DNA from: Fluviicola sp.
GTDB taxonomy: Bacteria > Bacteroidota > Bacteroidia > Flavobacteriales_D > Crocinitomicaceae
NCBI RefSeq assembly: GCF_039596395.1
Contig: NZ_JBCNJT010000002.1
Location: 124,001-188,000, forward strand
DNA length: 64,000 nucleotides
Reading direction: 5' to 3'
Positions 49,714 to 58,794 of the stretch are shown here, one piece after another. Every line of letters starts with the position of its first letter. The first letter of the stretch is position 1. Under the pieces are notes generated by a model. It was not told the origin of the DNA. It saw only the letters and a program-made list of their open reading frames with translations, and did no database searches. The translations under genes were made by a program, and so were the position numbers.

Positions 49714-51057
49714 TTAAAGTGAACGAACAGCCTCTTTAAATTGATTTCCTCTGTCTTCGTAATTCTCGAACAAATCGAAACTTGCACAAGCCGGAGATAA
49801 CAAAACTGTTTCGTCTTTTTTAGCCAAACGGTAACCGTAAGCAACTGCTTCCATAGCGGAACCTGCCTCTACAATTGTTTCCACATGGCCGGAAAAAGTA
49901 TCGATGATCTTTTGGTTGTCTTTCCCCAGGCAAATGATCGCTTTTACTTTCTCTTTCACCAAATCCAACAATTCGGTGTAATCGTTTCCTTTATCCACAC
50001 CACCAACAATCCAAACCGTTGGCTGCTCCATGCTTTCCAATGCAAACCAGGTTGAGTTTACGTTAGTAGCTTTGGAATCGTTGATAAATTCAATACCGCA
50101 TACTTTGGCAACAAATTCCAGGCGGTGTTCCACATTTACGAAGTCGGACAGACTTTCGCGCACAATCTCCTTGCGAATATCAAGGATTCGACCCGCTAGC
50201 CCGGAAGCCAGGGAGTTTTGGGTATTGTGCTTACCCTTCAATGCTAGTTCATGAATAGACATAGTGAATTGATTGTTAAAGTTTATGATGAGTTGTTTGT
50301 TTGCTACGTATCCTCCTTCTTCAAATTCCTGCGTCAATGAGAAAGGAAGTTTTTTTGCCGGAATAGCCCGTTTCTCTATCTCAGCCAGTATTGTTTTATC
50401 GTCTGCATTGTAGATGAAATAATCTGCTGCAGTCTGGTTGTTCAGGATGCGGAATTTCGAATTCACATACAATTGCATGTTGTATTCGTAACGGTCCAGA
50501 TGATCCGGCGTAATGTTCGTCAGGATGGCTATTTCCGCCTTGAAATCTTCCATGTCGTCCAGCTGGAAAGAACTCAACTCCAGCACATAGATCTCATTCT
50601 CTTCCAGAGCCACCTGCTTCGCAAAACTGTACCCGACATTTCCGGCTAATCCTACTTTCAACCCTGCTTTTTTCAGCATGTGGTGAATCAGCATAGTCGT
50701 GGTCGTTTTCCCGTTACTTCCGGTGATGCAGACTTTCTTCGCCGTTGTAAAGTATCCCGCAAATTCGATCTCCGAAATCACTTTGATCCCTTTCTCCCGA
50801 ATGGCTTTCATGACCGGTGCTTTTTCCGGAATACCCGGAGATTTGATCACCAGATCCGCTTCCAGGATGCGCTCCATCGAATGCGCGCCCTGCTCCCATT
50901 CCAGCTGATACTCATTCAGTTCAGCCTGGAAAGAATCCTTGATCGTGCCGAAATCGGAAATAAAGGTTTTTGCCCCTTTCACTTTCGCAAGGATTGCAGC
51001 ACCGACTCCACTTTCGCCGGCACCCAAAACAACTACTATTTTGTTCTGAATGTTCAT
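49714..51057 (-). CDS. murD: UDP-N-acetylmuramoylalanine--D-glutamate ligase
   Basis: A 447-aa Mur ligase adding D-Glu to UDP-MurNAc-L-Ala. N-terminal VVVLGAGESGVGAAIL, the ATP loop GSNGKTTTT, LELSSFQLDDM, NITPDHLDRY and FINDSKATNVNST are the MurD set. It shares 1 bp with mraY (stop/start overlap). The adjacent unknown gene follows 11 bp downstream. Confidence 0.97.
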   Translation of the reverse strand: MNIQNKIVVVLGAGESGVGAAILAKVKGAKTFISDFGTIKDSFQAELNEYQLEWEQGAHSMERILEADLVIKSPGIPEKAPVMKAIREKGIKVISEIEFAGYFTTAKKVCITGSNGKTTTTMLIHHMLKKAGLKVGLAGNVGYSFAKQVALEENEIYVLELSSFQLDDMEDFKAEIAILTNITPDHLDRYEYNMQLYVNSKFRILNNQTAADYFIYNADDKTILAEIEKRAIPAKKLPFSLTQEFEEGGYVANKQLIINFNNQFTMSIHELALKGKHNTQNSLASGLAGRILDIRKEIVRESLSDFVNVEHRLEFVAKVCGIEFINDSKATNVNSTWFALESMEQPTVWIVGGVDKGNDYTELLDLVKEKVKAIICLGKDNQKIIDTFSGHVETIVEAGSAMEAVAYGYRLAKKDETVLLSPACASFDLFENYEDRGNQFKEAVRSL

Positions 51058-52310
51058 TAACGCAGTTTCAGGGTTACAATGGATACAACAGCCAGCAGGA
51101 TCGCAACGATCCAGAAACGGGATACGATTTTCGCTTCGTGCAGTCCTTTTTTCTGGTAATGGTGATGCAAAGGCGCCATGCGGAAAATCCGGCGGCCTTC
51201 ACCGAATCTGCGCTTGGTGTATTTGAAATACCCCACCTGCATGATCACGGATAAATTTTCGACCAGGAAGATTCCGCACAAAACCGGGATCAATAATTCC
51301 TTGCGAATGGAAATAGCGAATACCGCAATGATTCCACCCAGGGCCAAACTTCCGGTATCTCCCATGAAAACCTGCGCCGGGTAACTGTTGTACCACAGGA
51401 ATCCGATACACGCTCCCACGAATGCCGCGATAAAGATTACAAGCTCCTCCGCATACGGAACGTACATCACATTCAGGTAATCCGCGAAGTGCACATTCGA
51501 TGTTACATACGCCAGCACCGCCAGCGCAATTCCCGCAATGGCACTCGTTCCGGTTGCAAGTCCGTCGAGCCCGTCGGTCATGTTTGCCCCGTTCGAAACG
51601 GCTATCACAATGATAATTACAAACGGAATGAACAAAGCCCAGCCATACGATTTATCGATATCTCCGATCAGCCAGTTGTAATTGAACTCGTTGTTCTTTA
51701 CAAAAGGAATGGTCGTGGTCATATCACGCGTTACGATCCATTTGGAAGGAATCGTGTCCGAAATCACATCTTTGGAATGCTGGTGCGTTACAAAAGATTC
51801 TCCTGCCTGCAATTGGTAATCAGCCGCAACACGTTTGTGCACCTGCACATCCGGGTGGAAATACAAAATCGATCCGACAATGATACCTACACCAATCTGA
51901 CCGACTACTTTGAATTTTCCTTTCAGACCTTCTTTGTTCTTTTTGAAAACTTTGATGTAATCATCCAGGAATCCGATCATTCCCAGCCAAACAGTTGCCA
52001 GAAGCATGGTGAAAACGTACACATTGTGCAGTTTCGCGAAAAGCAAAGTCGGGATCAGGATCGCGGAAAGGATGATAATTCCTCCCATAGTCGGCGTACC
52101 TGCTTTTTCCAGCTGACCCGCCAATCCCAAATCGCGCACCGTTTCACCGATTTGCTGACGACGCAGCAGGTTAATCAAGCGCTTTCCGAAAATAATGGAC
52201 ACGATCAATGAAGTGATCAATGCCATTGCAGCTCTGAATGAAATATAATGGAACAACCCCGCTCCGGGGAAATCCATTTCTGCTAAATAATTAAAGAGGT
52301 ATGTTAACAT
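51057..52310 (-). CDS. mraY: Phospho-MurNAc-pentapeptide transferase
   Basis: A 417-aa polytopic enzyme that transfers phospho-MurNAc-pentapeptide to undecaprenyl phosphate (lipid I). [10 protein letters not shown] (about 70-79), [11 protein letters not shown] with the DD pair, [15 protein letters not shown] and the [21 protein letters not shown] His motif are intact. It is about 50 residues longer than the E. coli enzyme because of a hydrophilic insert between about 160 and 220 ([16 protein letters not shown], then [10 protein letters not shown]), a form seen in other Bacteroidota. Confidence 0.97.
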   Translation of the reverse strand: MLTYLFNYLAEMDFPGAGLFHYISFRAAMALITSLIVSIIFGKRLINLLRRQQIGETVRDLGLAGQLEKAGTPTMGGIIILSAILIPTLLFAKLHNVYVFTMLLATVWLGMIGFLDDYIKVFKKNKEGLKGKFKVVGQIGVGIIVGSILYFHPDVQVHKRVAADYQLQAGESFVTHQHSKDVISDTIPSKWIVTRDMTTTIPFVKNNEFNYNWLIGDIDKSYGWALFIPFVIIIVIAVSNGANMTDGLDGLATGTSAIAGIALAVLAYVTSNVHFADYLNVMYVPYAEELVIFIAAFVGACIGFLWYNSYPAQVFMGDTGSLALGGIIAVFAISIRKELLIPVLCGIFLVENLSVIMQVGYFKYTKRRFGEGRRIFRMAPLHHHYQKKGLHEAKIVSRFWIVAILLAVVSIVTLKLR

Positions 52311-52458
52311 AACTTTTTAGTATTTGATTTATGCTCGCTTTGCTCGGGTTTTGCCACGAATTCACGAATTTTTTGCTCGCTTAACAGGCTCGCTGAATTC
52401 CATGCATATTTGCTTTGCTCGTATGATGTGGTATTCTTATTTTTCACCTGTTTATTCA
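52311..52458. repeat. murE-mraY spacer with GCGAGCAAA/TTCGTGAATTCGTGG repeats
   Basis: The only spacer over 100 bp within the mraZ-to-ftsQ block. On the minus strand it holds CGAGCAAAG, GCGAGC (several), AATTCGTGAATTCGTGG and AATATGCATGG words; the GCTCGCTTTGCTCGG segments form short direct and inverted repeats. It looks like inserted dispersed-repeat DNA; no promoter box is clear. Confidence 0.5.
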
Positions 52459-53919
52459 TTATTTTTTGAGTTTATCGAAGTAATTTTTAACCACGTCGAA
52501 ATCATCGAAAGGATGTTTTACGCCGTTGATTTCCTGGTATTTTTCATGTCCTTTTCCTGCGATCAGGATAATATCTTTTGCCTGCGCCAGGGAAACAGCT
52601 GTTTTAATCGCCTGGTCACGATCCAAAATGGAAAGCACTTTCATCGTTTGATGCGCTCCCACACCCGCTTCCATTTGCCGCAGGATTTCAGCCGGATCTT
52701 CTGTTCGCGGATTATCCGAAGTCAGAATGACTTTATCACTCATTTCACAAGCAATGCGGGCCATTTCGGGTCTTTTCAGCGCATCGCGGTCGCCTCCGCA
52801 ACCGACAACCGTAATCACCTGCTCATTTCTGGTGCGGATATTCTCGATCGTTTTCAATACATTTTCCAATGCATCCGGTGTGTGTGCATAATCCACAATC
52901 GCCGTAATATCCGTAGTACTTTTCGTGAACTGGAAACGTCCGTCAACTGCCTCCAGGCTGCTTAGTACCGTCAACACTTCCGTAGAATCGGAGCCCAGCA
53001 ACTGGCTGATGCCGTATACCGTTGCAATATTATATGCGTTGAAATCACCGATCAGGCGCGTCCACAATTCAATTCCGTTCACAGTCAGCAACAATCCGCT
53101 GAAACTGTTTTCCAGCACCTTCACTTTGAAATCTGCATGGGTCTTGAGCGCGAAAGTGGAAATCTTTGCTTTGGTGTTCTGCACCATCACCATTCCGTTC
53201 TTATCATCCGCATTCACCAGGGCAAAAGCTTCTTTATTCAGCCCATCGAAGAAAGCCTTCTTTGCAGCGATGTACTCTTTGAAGGTTCCGTGGTAATCCA
53301 AATGATCGTGGGTAATATTGGTAAACGCCCCGCCTTTGAATTCCAATCCGGCAATCCGGTTTTGAGATACTGCATGCGAACTCACTTCCATGAAACAATG
53401 CGAACAACCCTGAGCCACCATATCAGCCAGCAAGGCATTCAAAGCAATCTGGTCCGGAGTAGTGTGTGTAGCAGGAATTACTTCTTTCCCGATCAGATTC
53501 ACGACCGTAGAAAGCAAACCTACTTTATAACCCAAACCAGTGTACAAATCGTGCAACAAGGTTGTAGTGGTCGTTTTCCCGTTCGTTCCCGTTATTCCCA
53601 CCAAAAGCAAAGACCGGGAAGGATAATCGTAGAAAGCATGTGCCAATTCTCCCAAAGCCAGAGAAGAATCCGGGACAATCAGCAAAGTAACTGTTGCAGG
53701 AACGTCAACAACGCGTTCCGCAACAATTACCTTACATCCTTTTTCAACAACCTGCGGAATGAAATCGTGCGCATCCACCTGCGTACCTTTCACAGCAACG
53801 AAAAGCGTTCCTGGAGCCGCCTTCCGGGAGTCTGAAACAAGCGCAGAAATCTCCACATCAGCAGGTCCTATCCACTGAGTTACTTTCGTTGCTTTTGCTA
53901 ATTCACTGACTGTTTTCAT
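52459..53919 (-). CDS. murE: UDP-MurNAc-tripeptide ligase, meso-DAP adding
   Basis: A 486-aa Mur ligase from ATG 53919; the longer frame reaches back into ftsI and is rejected. ATP loop GITGTNGKTTTT, FMEVSSHAVSQNRI, the THDHLDYHGT motif and DYAHTPDALENVL are conserved. SDNPRTEDP contains DNPR, the signature for meso-diaminopimelate as third residue, so the peptidoglycan is of the mDAP type. It overlaps ftsI by 4 bp (ATGA). Confidence 0.97.
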   Translation of the reverse strand: MKTVSELAKATKVTQWIGPADVEISALVSDSRKAAPGTLFVAVKGTQVDAHDFIPQVVEKGCKVIVAERVVDVPATVTLLIVPDSSLALGELAHAFYDYPSRSLLLVGITGTNGKTTTTTLLHDLYTGLGYKVGLLSTVVNLIGKEVIPATHTTPDQIALNALLADMVAQGCSHCFMEVSSHAVSQNRIAGLEFKGGAFTNITHDHLDYHGTFKEYIAAKKAFFDGLNKEAFALVNADDKNGMVMVQNTKAKISTFALKTHADFKVKVLENSFSGLLLTVNGIELWTRLIGDFNAYNIATVYGISQLLGSDSTEVLTVLSSLEAVDGRFQFTKSTTDITAIVDYAHTPDALENVLKTIENIRTRNEQVITVVGCGGDRDALKRPEMARIACEMSDKVILTSDNPRTEDPAEILRQMEAGVGAHQTMKVLSILDRDQAIKTAVSLAQAKDIILIAGKGHEKYQEINGVKHPFDDFDVVKNYFDKLKK

Positions 53920-56018
53920 TCCAATATTAATTCCATTAATCCCCCGGCCACTGCTGGCGATCCGGCAGGAATCGTTTGTTTTACTACTTTTCCGCTTCCG
54001 CGTATATACACATGCATTCCCAGGCGCTCGATCAGGTAAACCGCATCCTTGGCAGTTAATCCCGTAACACTCGGAACTGTTGTAGAAGATATTTTCCGTG
54101 GTACAATCGAAATATGCGATTCCGAACCCCGTACCCGCGACCACTCGCTGTAAGCATCCATTTGATAAGGCAAATGCAAGCGTTTCAGAACGACCAGCAA
54201 GTCATTGATATTTCCATCCTTAATCAAAGGCGCTTCTTCCGCACGCTTTTTCTCTTCGTTAATCGCCTTGTGGTAATTCAAAGAGTTCGAATACACCTTA
54301 TTCGCAATAGCAGAGAACACTGTTCCCGAAACGGTTGCCCCGTAAATGTCTTTCGAAGGCGCCGCTACCACCACAATACAGGAGTAAAGCGGTTCATCTG
54401 CCGGGAAATACCCGACAAAAGATGCCTGATAGGTTTTATTTCCATCTTCCCCGTAACGCCCGTCGGCGTTCTGCACTACCGCAGTCCCTGTTTTACCGGC
54501 AATGTCGAACAATGCAGATTTCAGGGCACTACCCGTTCCACGCTTCACAACTCCTTTCAAACATTCCTGCATCAGACGAAGCGTTTTGTCAGAACAGATT
54601 TTCGGGCGAAGAACAATTGGCTTGAAAGACTTCACAATGCGCTGGCCGCGGCGAATGTGCTCTACAAACTGCGGACGAACCAATGTCCCGTTATTTGCAA
54701 CTGCATTGTAGAAAGCCAAAGTCTGCAAAGGCGTTTGCTGCACCTCGTAACCGATCGACATCCATGGAAGTGAAATTCCCGACCATTGTTTGGTTCCCGG
54801 CGCGTACAACGTTGGCCTTGGCTCACCCTGCAAATCAACTCCCAATGAATCTCCGATCCCAAACGAACGCAAACGGTCAATAAACACCTGCGGCTCTCTG
54901 CGATAGGCATTGTTAATGACACGCGCTATCACATTCGACGACAATTCAAAAGCCCTGCGGATCGTGATTCTTCCATATCCGTAAGGATTCGAATCGGTCA
55001 GTTTCAAATTGTAGAACTGGTATTCCCCGTCAGCATTTACCGTATCATCCAGGCTGATCTTCTGATCTTCCAGAGCAGCCATTAAAGATGCCAGTTTGAA
55101 TGTCGACCCCGGAACCTCTTTTGTACCGATCGCATGGTTGTACAATTCGTAGTATTCACCGTCCGAAGCCATCTGCAAATTCGAAACTGCGCGAACAAAG
55201 CCTGTTTTTACATCCATTACGATCACACAACCGCTTTTCGCGCCCTGATTTTTCAACTGGCGGTACAATTCCGAATGTGCCACCTCCTGGATTTCCATGT
55301 CAATGGAAGTAATCAGGTCAGCCCCCTCGATCGGTTCGCGGATCATTTTCCCGGTTTTTTTCCAGCCGGAAGAAATACGCTGTTCCACTTCTTCTCCCGG
55401 TTCACCTGCCAGGATTTCGTTGTAAGCTCCTTCAATTCCTACACGTAATTCTTTCGAATTCCCGTTATTCTGGTAATATCCCAAAGTCCGCTTCAGGATT
55501 TCCCCGTGCGGACGTTTTCTCAAAATCGTTTCGTCGGTATCAATCAAACCACCTTTATTCCTTCCCAGGTTGAAAATCGGGAGTTCTTCCACGCGGTGTC
55601 TTTGTTCATTCGTTGCTTTCAGCTTAATGGTAATATACCTTCTCTGCCTAGCCCTTCCTTTCCGGATGTAATTTTCGAAATCACGCGCCGAAGTTTCCGG
55701 GAATATTTTGCTTAAACCTGCACACAAAGCACCTATTTCCTTATCGAAAACATCCTGATCCACAACAGTTGGATCCATGTGTATGTCAAAGAACGACACC
55801 GATGTAATCAGCGGCGTATAATTTCTATCCAATACTTCTCCGCGACGCGGGTATTTCTTAACCGCCCTTGTCGGGATTTTCTCTTTAGTTGCCGTAAACA
55901 ATGAAGCACTGCCTTCCGACTGGATCATGATCGTTTTCACAACCACAACTATCAAGGCAATGAAAAAACCTATGTAAACCAGGTAAGCCCGCCACATCAA
56001 GTCTTTTTTATCACTCAT
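53916..56018 (-). CDS. ftsI: Division-specific transpeptidase FtsI (PBP3) with PASTA domain
   Basis: A 700-aa class B PBP. N-terminal TM about 12-32, then a pedestal domain, a transpeptidase with SxxK (PGSTFKLAS), SxN (ELSSNVIARV) and KTGT (IAGKTGTAVV). The C-terminal region (about 640-695, PSVTGLTAKDAVYLIERLG) is one PASTA domain. It crosslinks septal wall with FtsW. Overlaps ftsL upstream and murE downstream by 4 bp each. Confidence 0.96.
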   Translation of the reverse strand: MSDKKDLMWRAYLVYIGFFIALIVVVVKTIMIQSEGSASLFTATKEKIPTRAVKKYPRRGEVLDRNYTPLITSVSFFDIHMDPTVVDQDVFDKEIGALCAGLSKIFPETSARDFENYIRKGRARQRRYITIKLKATNEQRHRVEELPIFNLGRNKGGLIDTDETILRKRPHGEILKRTLGYYQNNGNSKELRVGIEGAYNEILAGEPGEEVEQRISSGWKKTGKMIREPIEGADLITSIDMEIQEVAHSELYRQLKNQGAKSGCVIVMDVKTGFVRAVSNLQMASDGEYYELYNHAIGTKEVPGSTFKLASLMAALEDQKISLDDTVNADGEYQFYNLKLTDSNPYGYGRITIRRAFELSSNVIARVINNAYRREPQVFIDRLRSFGIGDSLGVDLQGEPRPTLYAPGTKQWSGISLPWMSIGYEVQQTPLQTLAFYNAVANNGTLVRPQFVEHIRRGQRIVKSFKPIVLRPKICSDKTLRLMQECLKGVVKRGTGSALKSALFDIAGKTGTAVVQNADGRYGEDGNKTYQASFVGYFPADEPLYSCIVVVAAPSKDIYGATVSGTVFSAIANKVYSNSLNYHKAINEEKKRAEEAPLIKDGNINDLLVVLKRLHLPYQMDAYSEWSRVRGSESHISIVPRKISSTTVPSVTGLTAKDAVYLIERLGMHVYIRGSGKVVKQTIPAGSPAVAGGLMELILE

Positions 56019-56518
56019 TCTTTTCGCTTTAATCGTATTACTTTTACCGGGTTAACCGTTTCCTTCAACCCTCGTTTTTCCAATGCCTGAACCAGGCGGT
56101 AACGGGAAGTCGATTCTTCCAATCGCGCTTTGTTCTCAATATATTCAGCAGTTTGTGCATCTACATCCGCCTGCAAATCAGTAATATCTTTCTGCAACTG
56201 CTTCCCGTAATATCCTTTTGCAACCATCAGCATCAACAGCAACAGAATGAAGAAAATGAAAGTCAGGTTGTTCAAAACAAAATCCCTGGTCAAAATCTCC
56301 CCGTTCAACACCTGGATCAACAGGTTCTGACGTTTTGGTTTCACATTGCTTGCAGCAGCAGCTTTCGGTTTCGGACCGGCTTTCGCGGAAGCGGTCTTTT
56401 TCGAGCTTTTCTTTCCCGGATTTTCATTCGGAATTTCCGTGGAGTAAGTTGTGCGGGACGATTTACCCCGTACAGCATCCATTGGATTTTCCTCCCGTTC
56501 TCTGTACTCATTTTCCAT
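56015..56518 (-). CDS. ftsL: FtsL-like division protein
   Basis: A 167-aa bitopic protein assigned mainly by position and layout: cytoplasmic basic/Ala-Pro tail (1-66), TM about 87-107 (LTFIFFILLLLMLMVAKGYY), then a periplasmic coiled coil (LQKDITDLQADVDAQTAEYIENKARLEESTSRY). The tail is much longer than E. coli FtsL, as in other Bacteroidota. It sits between rsmH (11-bp overlap) and ftsI (4-bp overlap). Confidence 0.85.
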   Translation of the reverse strand: MENEYREREENPMDAVRGKSSRTTYSTEIPNENPGKKSSKKTASAKAGPKPKAAAASNVKPKRQNLLIQVLNGEILTRDFVLNNLTFIFFILLLLMLMVAKGYYGKQLQKDITDLQADVDAQTAEYIENKARLEESTSRYRLVQALEKRGLKETVNPVKVIRLKRKE

Positions 56519-57437
56519 CCGCTACCCTTTTTGCAATTCTCAACTTCGCACTTCGCGCACGCGTATTTCTTTGAATCTCTTCTTCCGTCGGAAGGATCGG
56601 TTTGCGATTCACCTCCTCAAAAGGCTTCAACACTTTCCCGAAGAAATCCTTTTCAATCGAACCATCCAGGTTACCACGCTTCATCAGGTTTTTCACCAGG
56701 CGATCTTCCAGGGAATGATAAGACATCACCACCAGGCGACCATCAGGCTTCAACACATCCGCAGTTTGCAACAAGAATTTCTCCAGCACATCCATTTCCT
56801 GGTTCACCTCAATCCGAAGCGCCTGGAATACCTGCGCAAAGAATTTATGATCTTTAAACTTAGGGGCAACCGGCATCAAAGCCTCCATTAATTCACCCGT
56901 AGTTTTGATTTTCGATTTATTGCGCGCTTTTACCAATTCTACCGCTGTCTTGAACGGATGATCCAATTCGCCGTATTTTCTGAAAATTGCAGCCAATTGT
57001 TCTTCGTCGTAAGTCTGAACAATTTTTGCAGCCGTAAAATCACCAGCCTGGTTCATGCGCATGTCCAAAGCCTCATTGGAACGGATGGAAAACCCGCGCT
57101 TCGCATCATCAAACTGATGAGAGGAAACACCCAGATCCGCTAAAATCCCGTCAACCGCCGGAATACCCAAAACACGTAAATGATTTTTCAGAAAAGCAAA
57201 ATTGGCAGCCACGAAATGGAAATTCGGAGCTTCCCATGCATTTGCACGGGCATCCGGATCCTGATCAAAAACGATCAGTTTTCCTTTTGAAGAAAGTTTT
57301 TCGAAGATTGCACGGGAATGACCGCCGCCACCAAAGGTAACGTCCACATAAACTCCATCCGGATTGATATTCAATCCATCCAGACACTCCTGTAGCATGA
57401 CAGGCACGTGGTATGTCGCATCGTTATTCGTCATCAT
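56508..57437 (-). CDS. rsmH: 16S rRNA (cytosine1402-N4)-methyltransferase
   Basis: A 309-aa SAM methyltransferase modifying C1402 in 16S rRNA. HVPVMLQECLDGL near the start, the SAM motif VDVTFGGGGHSRAIFE, DQDPDAR, GILADLGVSSHQFDD and VVMSYHSLEDRLVKN are diagnostic. ATG 57437 or 57434, both inside the mraZ end (overlap 11-14 bp), is preferred to the GTG at 57449. Confidence 0.96.
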   Translation of the reverse strand: MMTNNDATYHVPVMLQECLDGLNINPDGVYVDVTFGGGGHSRAIFEKLSSKGKLIVFDQDPDARANAWEAPNFHFVAANFAFLKNHLRVLGIPAVDGILADLGVSSHQFDDAKRGFSIRSNEALDMRMNQAGDFTAAKIVQTYDEEQLAAIFRKYGELDHPFKTAVELVKARNKSKIKTTGELMEALMPVAPKFKDHKFFAQVFQALRIEVNQEMDVLEKFLLQTADVLKPDGRLVVMSYHSLEDRLVKNLMKRGNLDGSIEKDFFGKVLKPFEEVNRKPILPTEEEIQRNTRARSAKLRIAKRVADGK

Positions 57438-57885
57438 TCCCCAAATCACCCATTACTTCATCTGCCAAATCAGCAAAATCAGCCATGTTTCCATCGATCA
57501 ACTCGAAGTATTTGGACTTGTCCCAGATCTCAATTCGGTCGTTGTATGCGATCAGCATCACATCCTTATCCAAACCAACCCGTTCCATGTGCATCACCGG
57601 GATCAGAATACGACCGGCATTATCCAGCGCAATCTGCTTTGCCCCCTGATGAAACAAGCGGTAGAACATACGGTTCTGTGGTTTGAACAAATTCAGCTTC
57701 GACAATTTCAGTGACAACTTCTCCCATTCGTTCATGGGGTAAAGCGTCAAACATTCCTCGAAACCTTTATTCAACATGAATTGTTCCTGAGCTTCCGGAG
57801 AAAGTTGTTTGCGCAGACCGGCAGGAAAGAGAAATCTCCCTTTTCCGTCCAGCTTCACCTCAAATTCTCCGACAAGTCCAGCCAT
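57424..57885 (-). CDS. mraZ: Transcriptional regulator MraZ
   Basis: A 153-aa protein with two SpoVT-AbrB-like units: KLDGKGRFLFPAGLRKQL (about 11-28) and LDNAGRILIPVMH (about 87-99), each with the conserved DxxGR core. MraZ forms ring-shaped oligomers that bind direct repeats upstream of its own operon and usually repress dcw transcription. Arrays of GTGG-type pentamers spaced 10 bp lie 35 bp and 155 bp upstream, consistent with autoregulation. It is the first gene of the wall/division block. Confidence 0.95.
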   Translation of the reverse strand: MAGLVGEFEVKLDGKGRFLFPAGLRKQLSPEAQEQFMLNKGFEECLTLYPMNEWEKLSLKLSKLNLFKPQNRMFYRLFHQGAKQIALDNAGRILIPVMHMERVGLDKDVMLIAYNDRIEIWDKSKYFELIDGNMADFADLADEVMGDLGNDDE

Positions 57886-57919
57886 AGCTATTAATAATGG
57901 GTAAAATTAGGGAGAATCA

Positions 57920-57944
57920 CCCACTTTTTACCACCAAATTACAC
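57920..57944 (-). promoter_or_regulatory. MraZ box upstream of mraZ (minus orientation)
   Basis: On the minus strand the pentamers GTGTA (57940-57944), GTGGT (57930-57934) and GTGGG (57920-57924) are spaced exactly 10 bp. The known MraZ operator is a set of TGGG-like pentamers separated by 5 nt, with this same pitch. Confidence 0.7.
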
Positions 57945-57948
57945 TTTG

Positions 57949-58460
57949 TTGATAACTTCTAACGTAGTCAACCCACACAAGGTTACAACAATTTGTTCAA
58001 AATAGCTGTTTTTACTGAATTTTTAGGGTTTTGACAATTGGTGGTAAAAAGTGGTAGAAGATGTTGAATTGTGGAAAAATCAGTGAAGGAATTGCGAAAT
58101 AATCAGGAGTCCTCTTCTTTCAAAAAGACATCTATAACAGTGTTTGTGAACCGGTTAAAAACCACATCCTGGAAAAACAGATGACATCCAACCGGATCCA
58201 GTATTTTACACCTAGTCATTGAAAAGAATCCGGGATGTTTAAATCGGTCTGAGCGGTTGAAAAACCGGCCAAACATCAAAAACAGCTGAAAAATTCAGCT
58301 ATTTCAGAAAAAAAATATTTTTTTCACCGCATGAGCAGAATTTGCAACACCCGGAAAATGAGCACGAAAACTTTCGGAAATCCCCACAAAATCGATTTAC
58401 TTGCGGAAAACCACATTTTCATTTTCAGTATTTATACGGTTGCACAAACTGCAGGAAGTC
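57949..58460. other. Long spacer upstream of the MraZ boxes
   Basis: Apart from the plus-oriented box at 58041-58075, this stretch shows no gene. It contains TCAGCTGAAAAATTCAGC-like short inverted words (about 58284-58300: CAGCTGAAAAATTCAGCT) and an A/T tract (58308-58325). I found no perfect TAnnTTTG on the minus strand for mraZ. A 75-codon frame at 58342-58569 lacks codon or family support and overlaps the promoter at 58463. Confidence 0.4.
58041..58075 (+). promoter_or_regulatory. Second MraZ-box-like array (plus orientation)
   Basis: GTGGT (58041), GTGGT (58051) and GTGGA (58071) lie on a 10-bp grid, with a degenerate ATGTT at 58061. TTGGTGGTAAAAAGTGG is nearly identical to the minus-strand array 100 bp away, so the two form a large inverted pair. 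Confidence 0.6.
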
Positions 58461-58462
58461 CC

Positions 58463-58470
58463 TACCTTTG
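58463..58470 (+). promoter_or_regulatory. Promoter of the candidate small RNA
   Basis: TACCTTTG with TTG at 58440-58442, 20 bp apart, fits the Bacteroidota consensus. No convincing protein gene follows on this strand before the terminator at 58739. Confidence 0.6.
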
Positions 58471-58475
58471 TTCCA

Positions 58476-58772
58476 ACACTATTCGCAAGAGAGTCAGAAG
58501 CTGATCAGGCACACCGTTTGTCAAGGAAACAGGAGCGTTGTCTGGGCAGAAATATCAGATGACTTTTAAAAAATTGAATCCGGCTGGGAAATTTCAATTG
58601 AAACGATTAATTTTCCAGTCGATTCACCAAAGAAGGCACTAATTGAAAAAATAAAAAGTGTCTGCTATTCAAACAGCGCAAAATAGCAGGCCTTAAAGAT
58701 ACTCTTACGCAAGAGTTAGTTAGGTTAAGTTGTAGTAGAAAAGCCTCGGCAGCAATGTTGGGGCTTTTTCTT
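58476..58772 (+). ncRNA. Candidate small RNA (about 300 nt) upstream of the dcw cluster
   Basis: Bounded by a promoter (58463-58470) and an intrinsic terminator (58739-58770) on the same strand. Internal hairpins: CTGCTAT/ATAGCAG (58662-58668/58683-58689) and ACTCTT-ACGC-AAGAGT (58701-58716). A possible 27-codon ORF at 58559-58642 encodes a basic peptide (starts MTFKKLNPAGKFQL); whether it is translated cannot be told. Not recognised as a known RNA class. Confidence 0.5.
58739..58770 (+). terminator. Intrinsic terminator of the candidate small RNA
   Basis: AAAAGCC (58739-58745) pairs with GGCTTTT (58762-58768), followed by TTCTTTTG and a further T run near 58782. Confidence 0.75.
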
Positions 58773-58794
58773 TTGATGTTCTTTTTTGGGGATT

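Noticed and set aside
51489-52211. 240-codon plus-strand frame antisense to mraY
   Set aside because: It is the complement of a highly conserved essential gene, has no recognisable domains and a composition typical of a shadow frame. Similar antisense frames at 26222-26953, 53137-53835 and 20518-21138 were rejected for the same reason.
58342-58569. 75-codon plus-strand frame in the spacer upstream of mraZ
   Set aside because: It crosses the strong promoter at 58463-58470, has no family resemblance or signal peptide, and its composition is that of spacer DNA.
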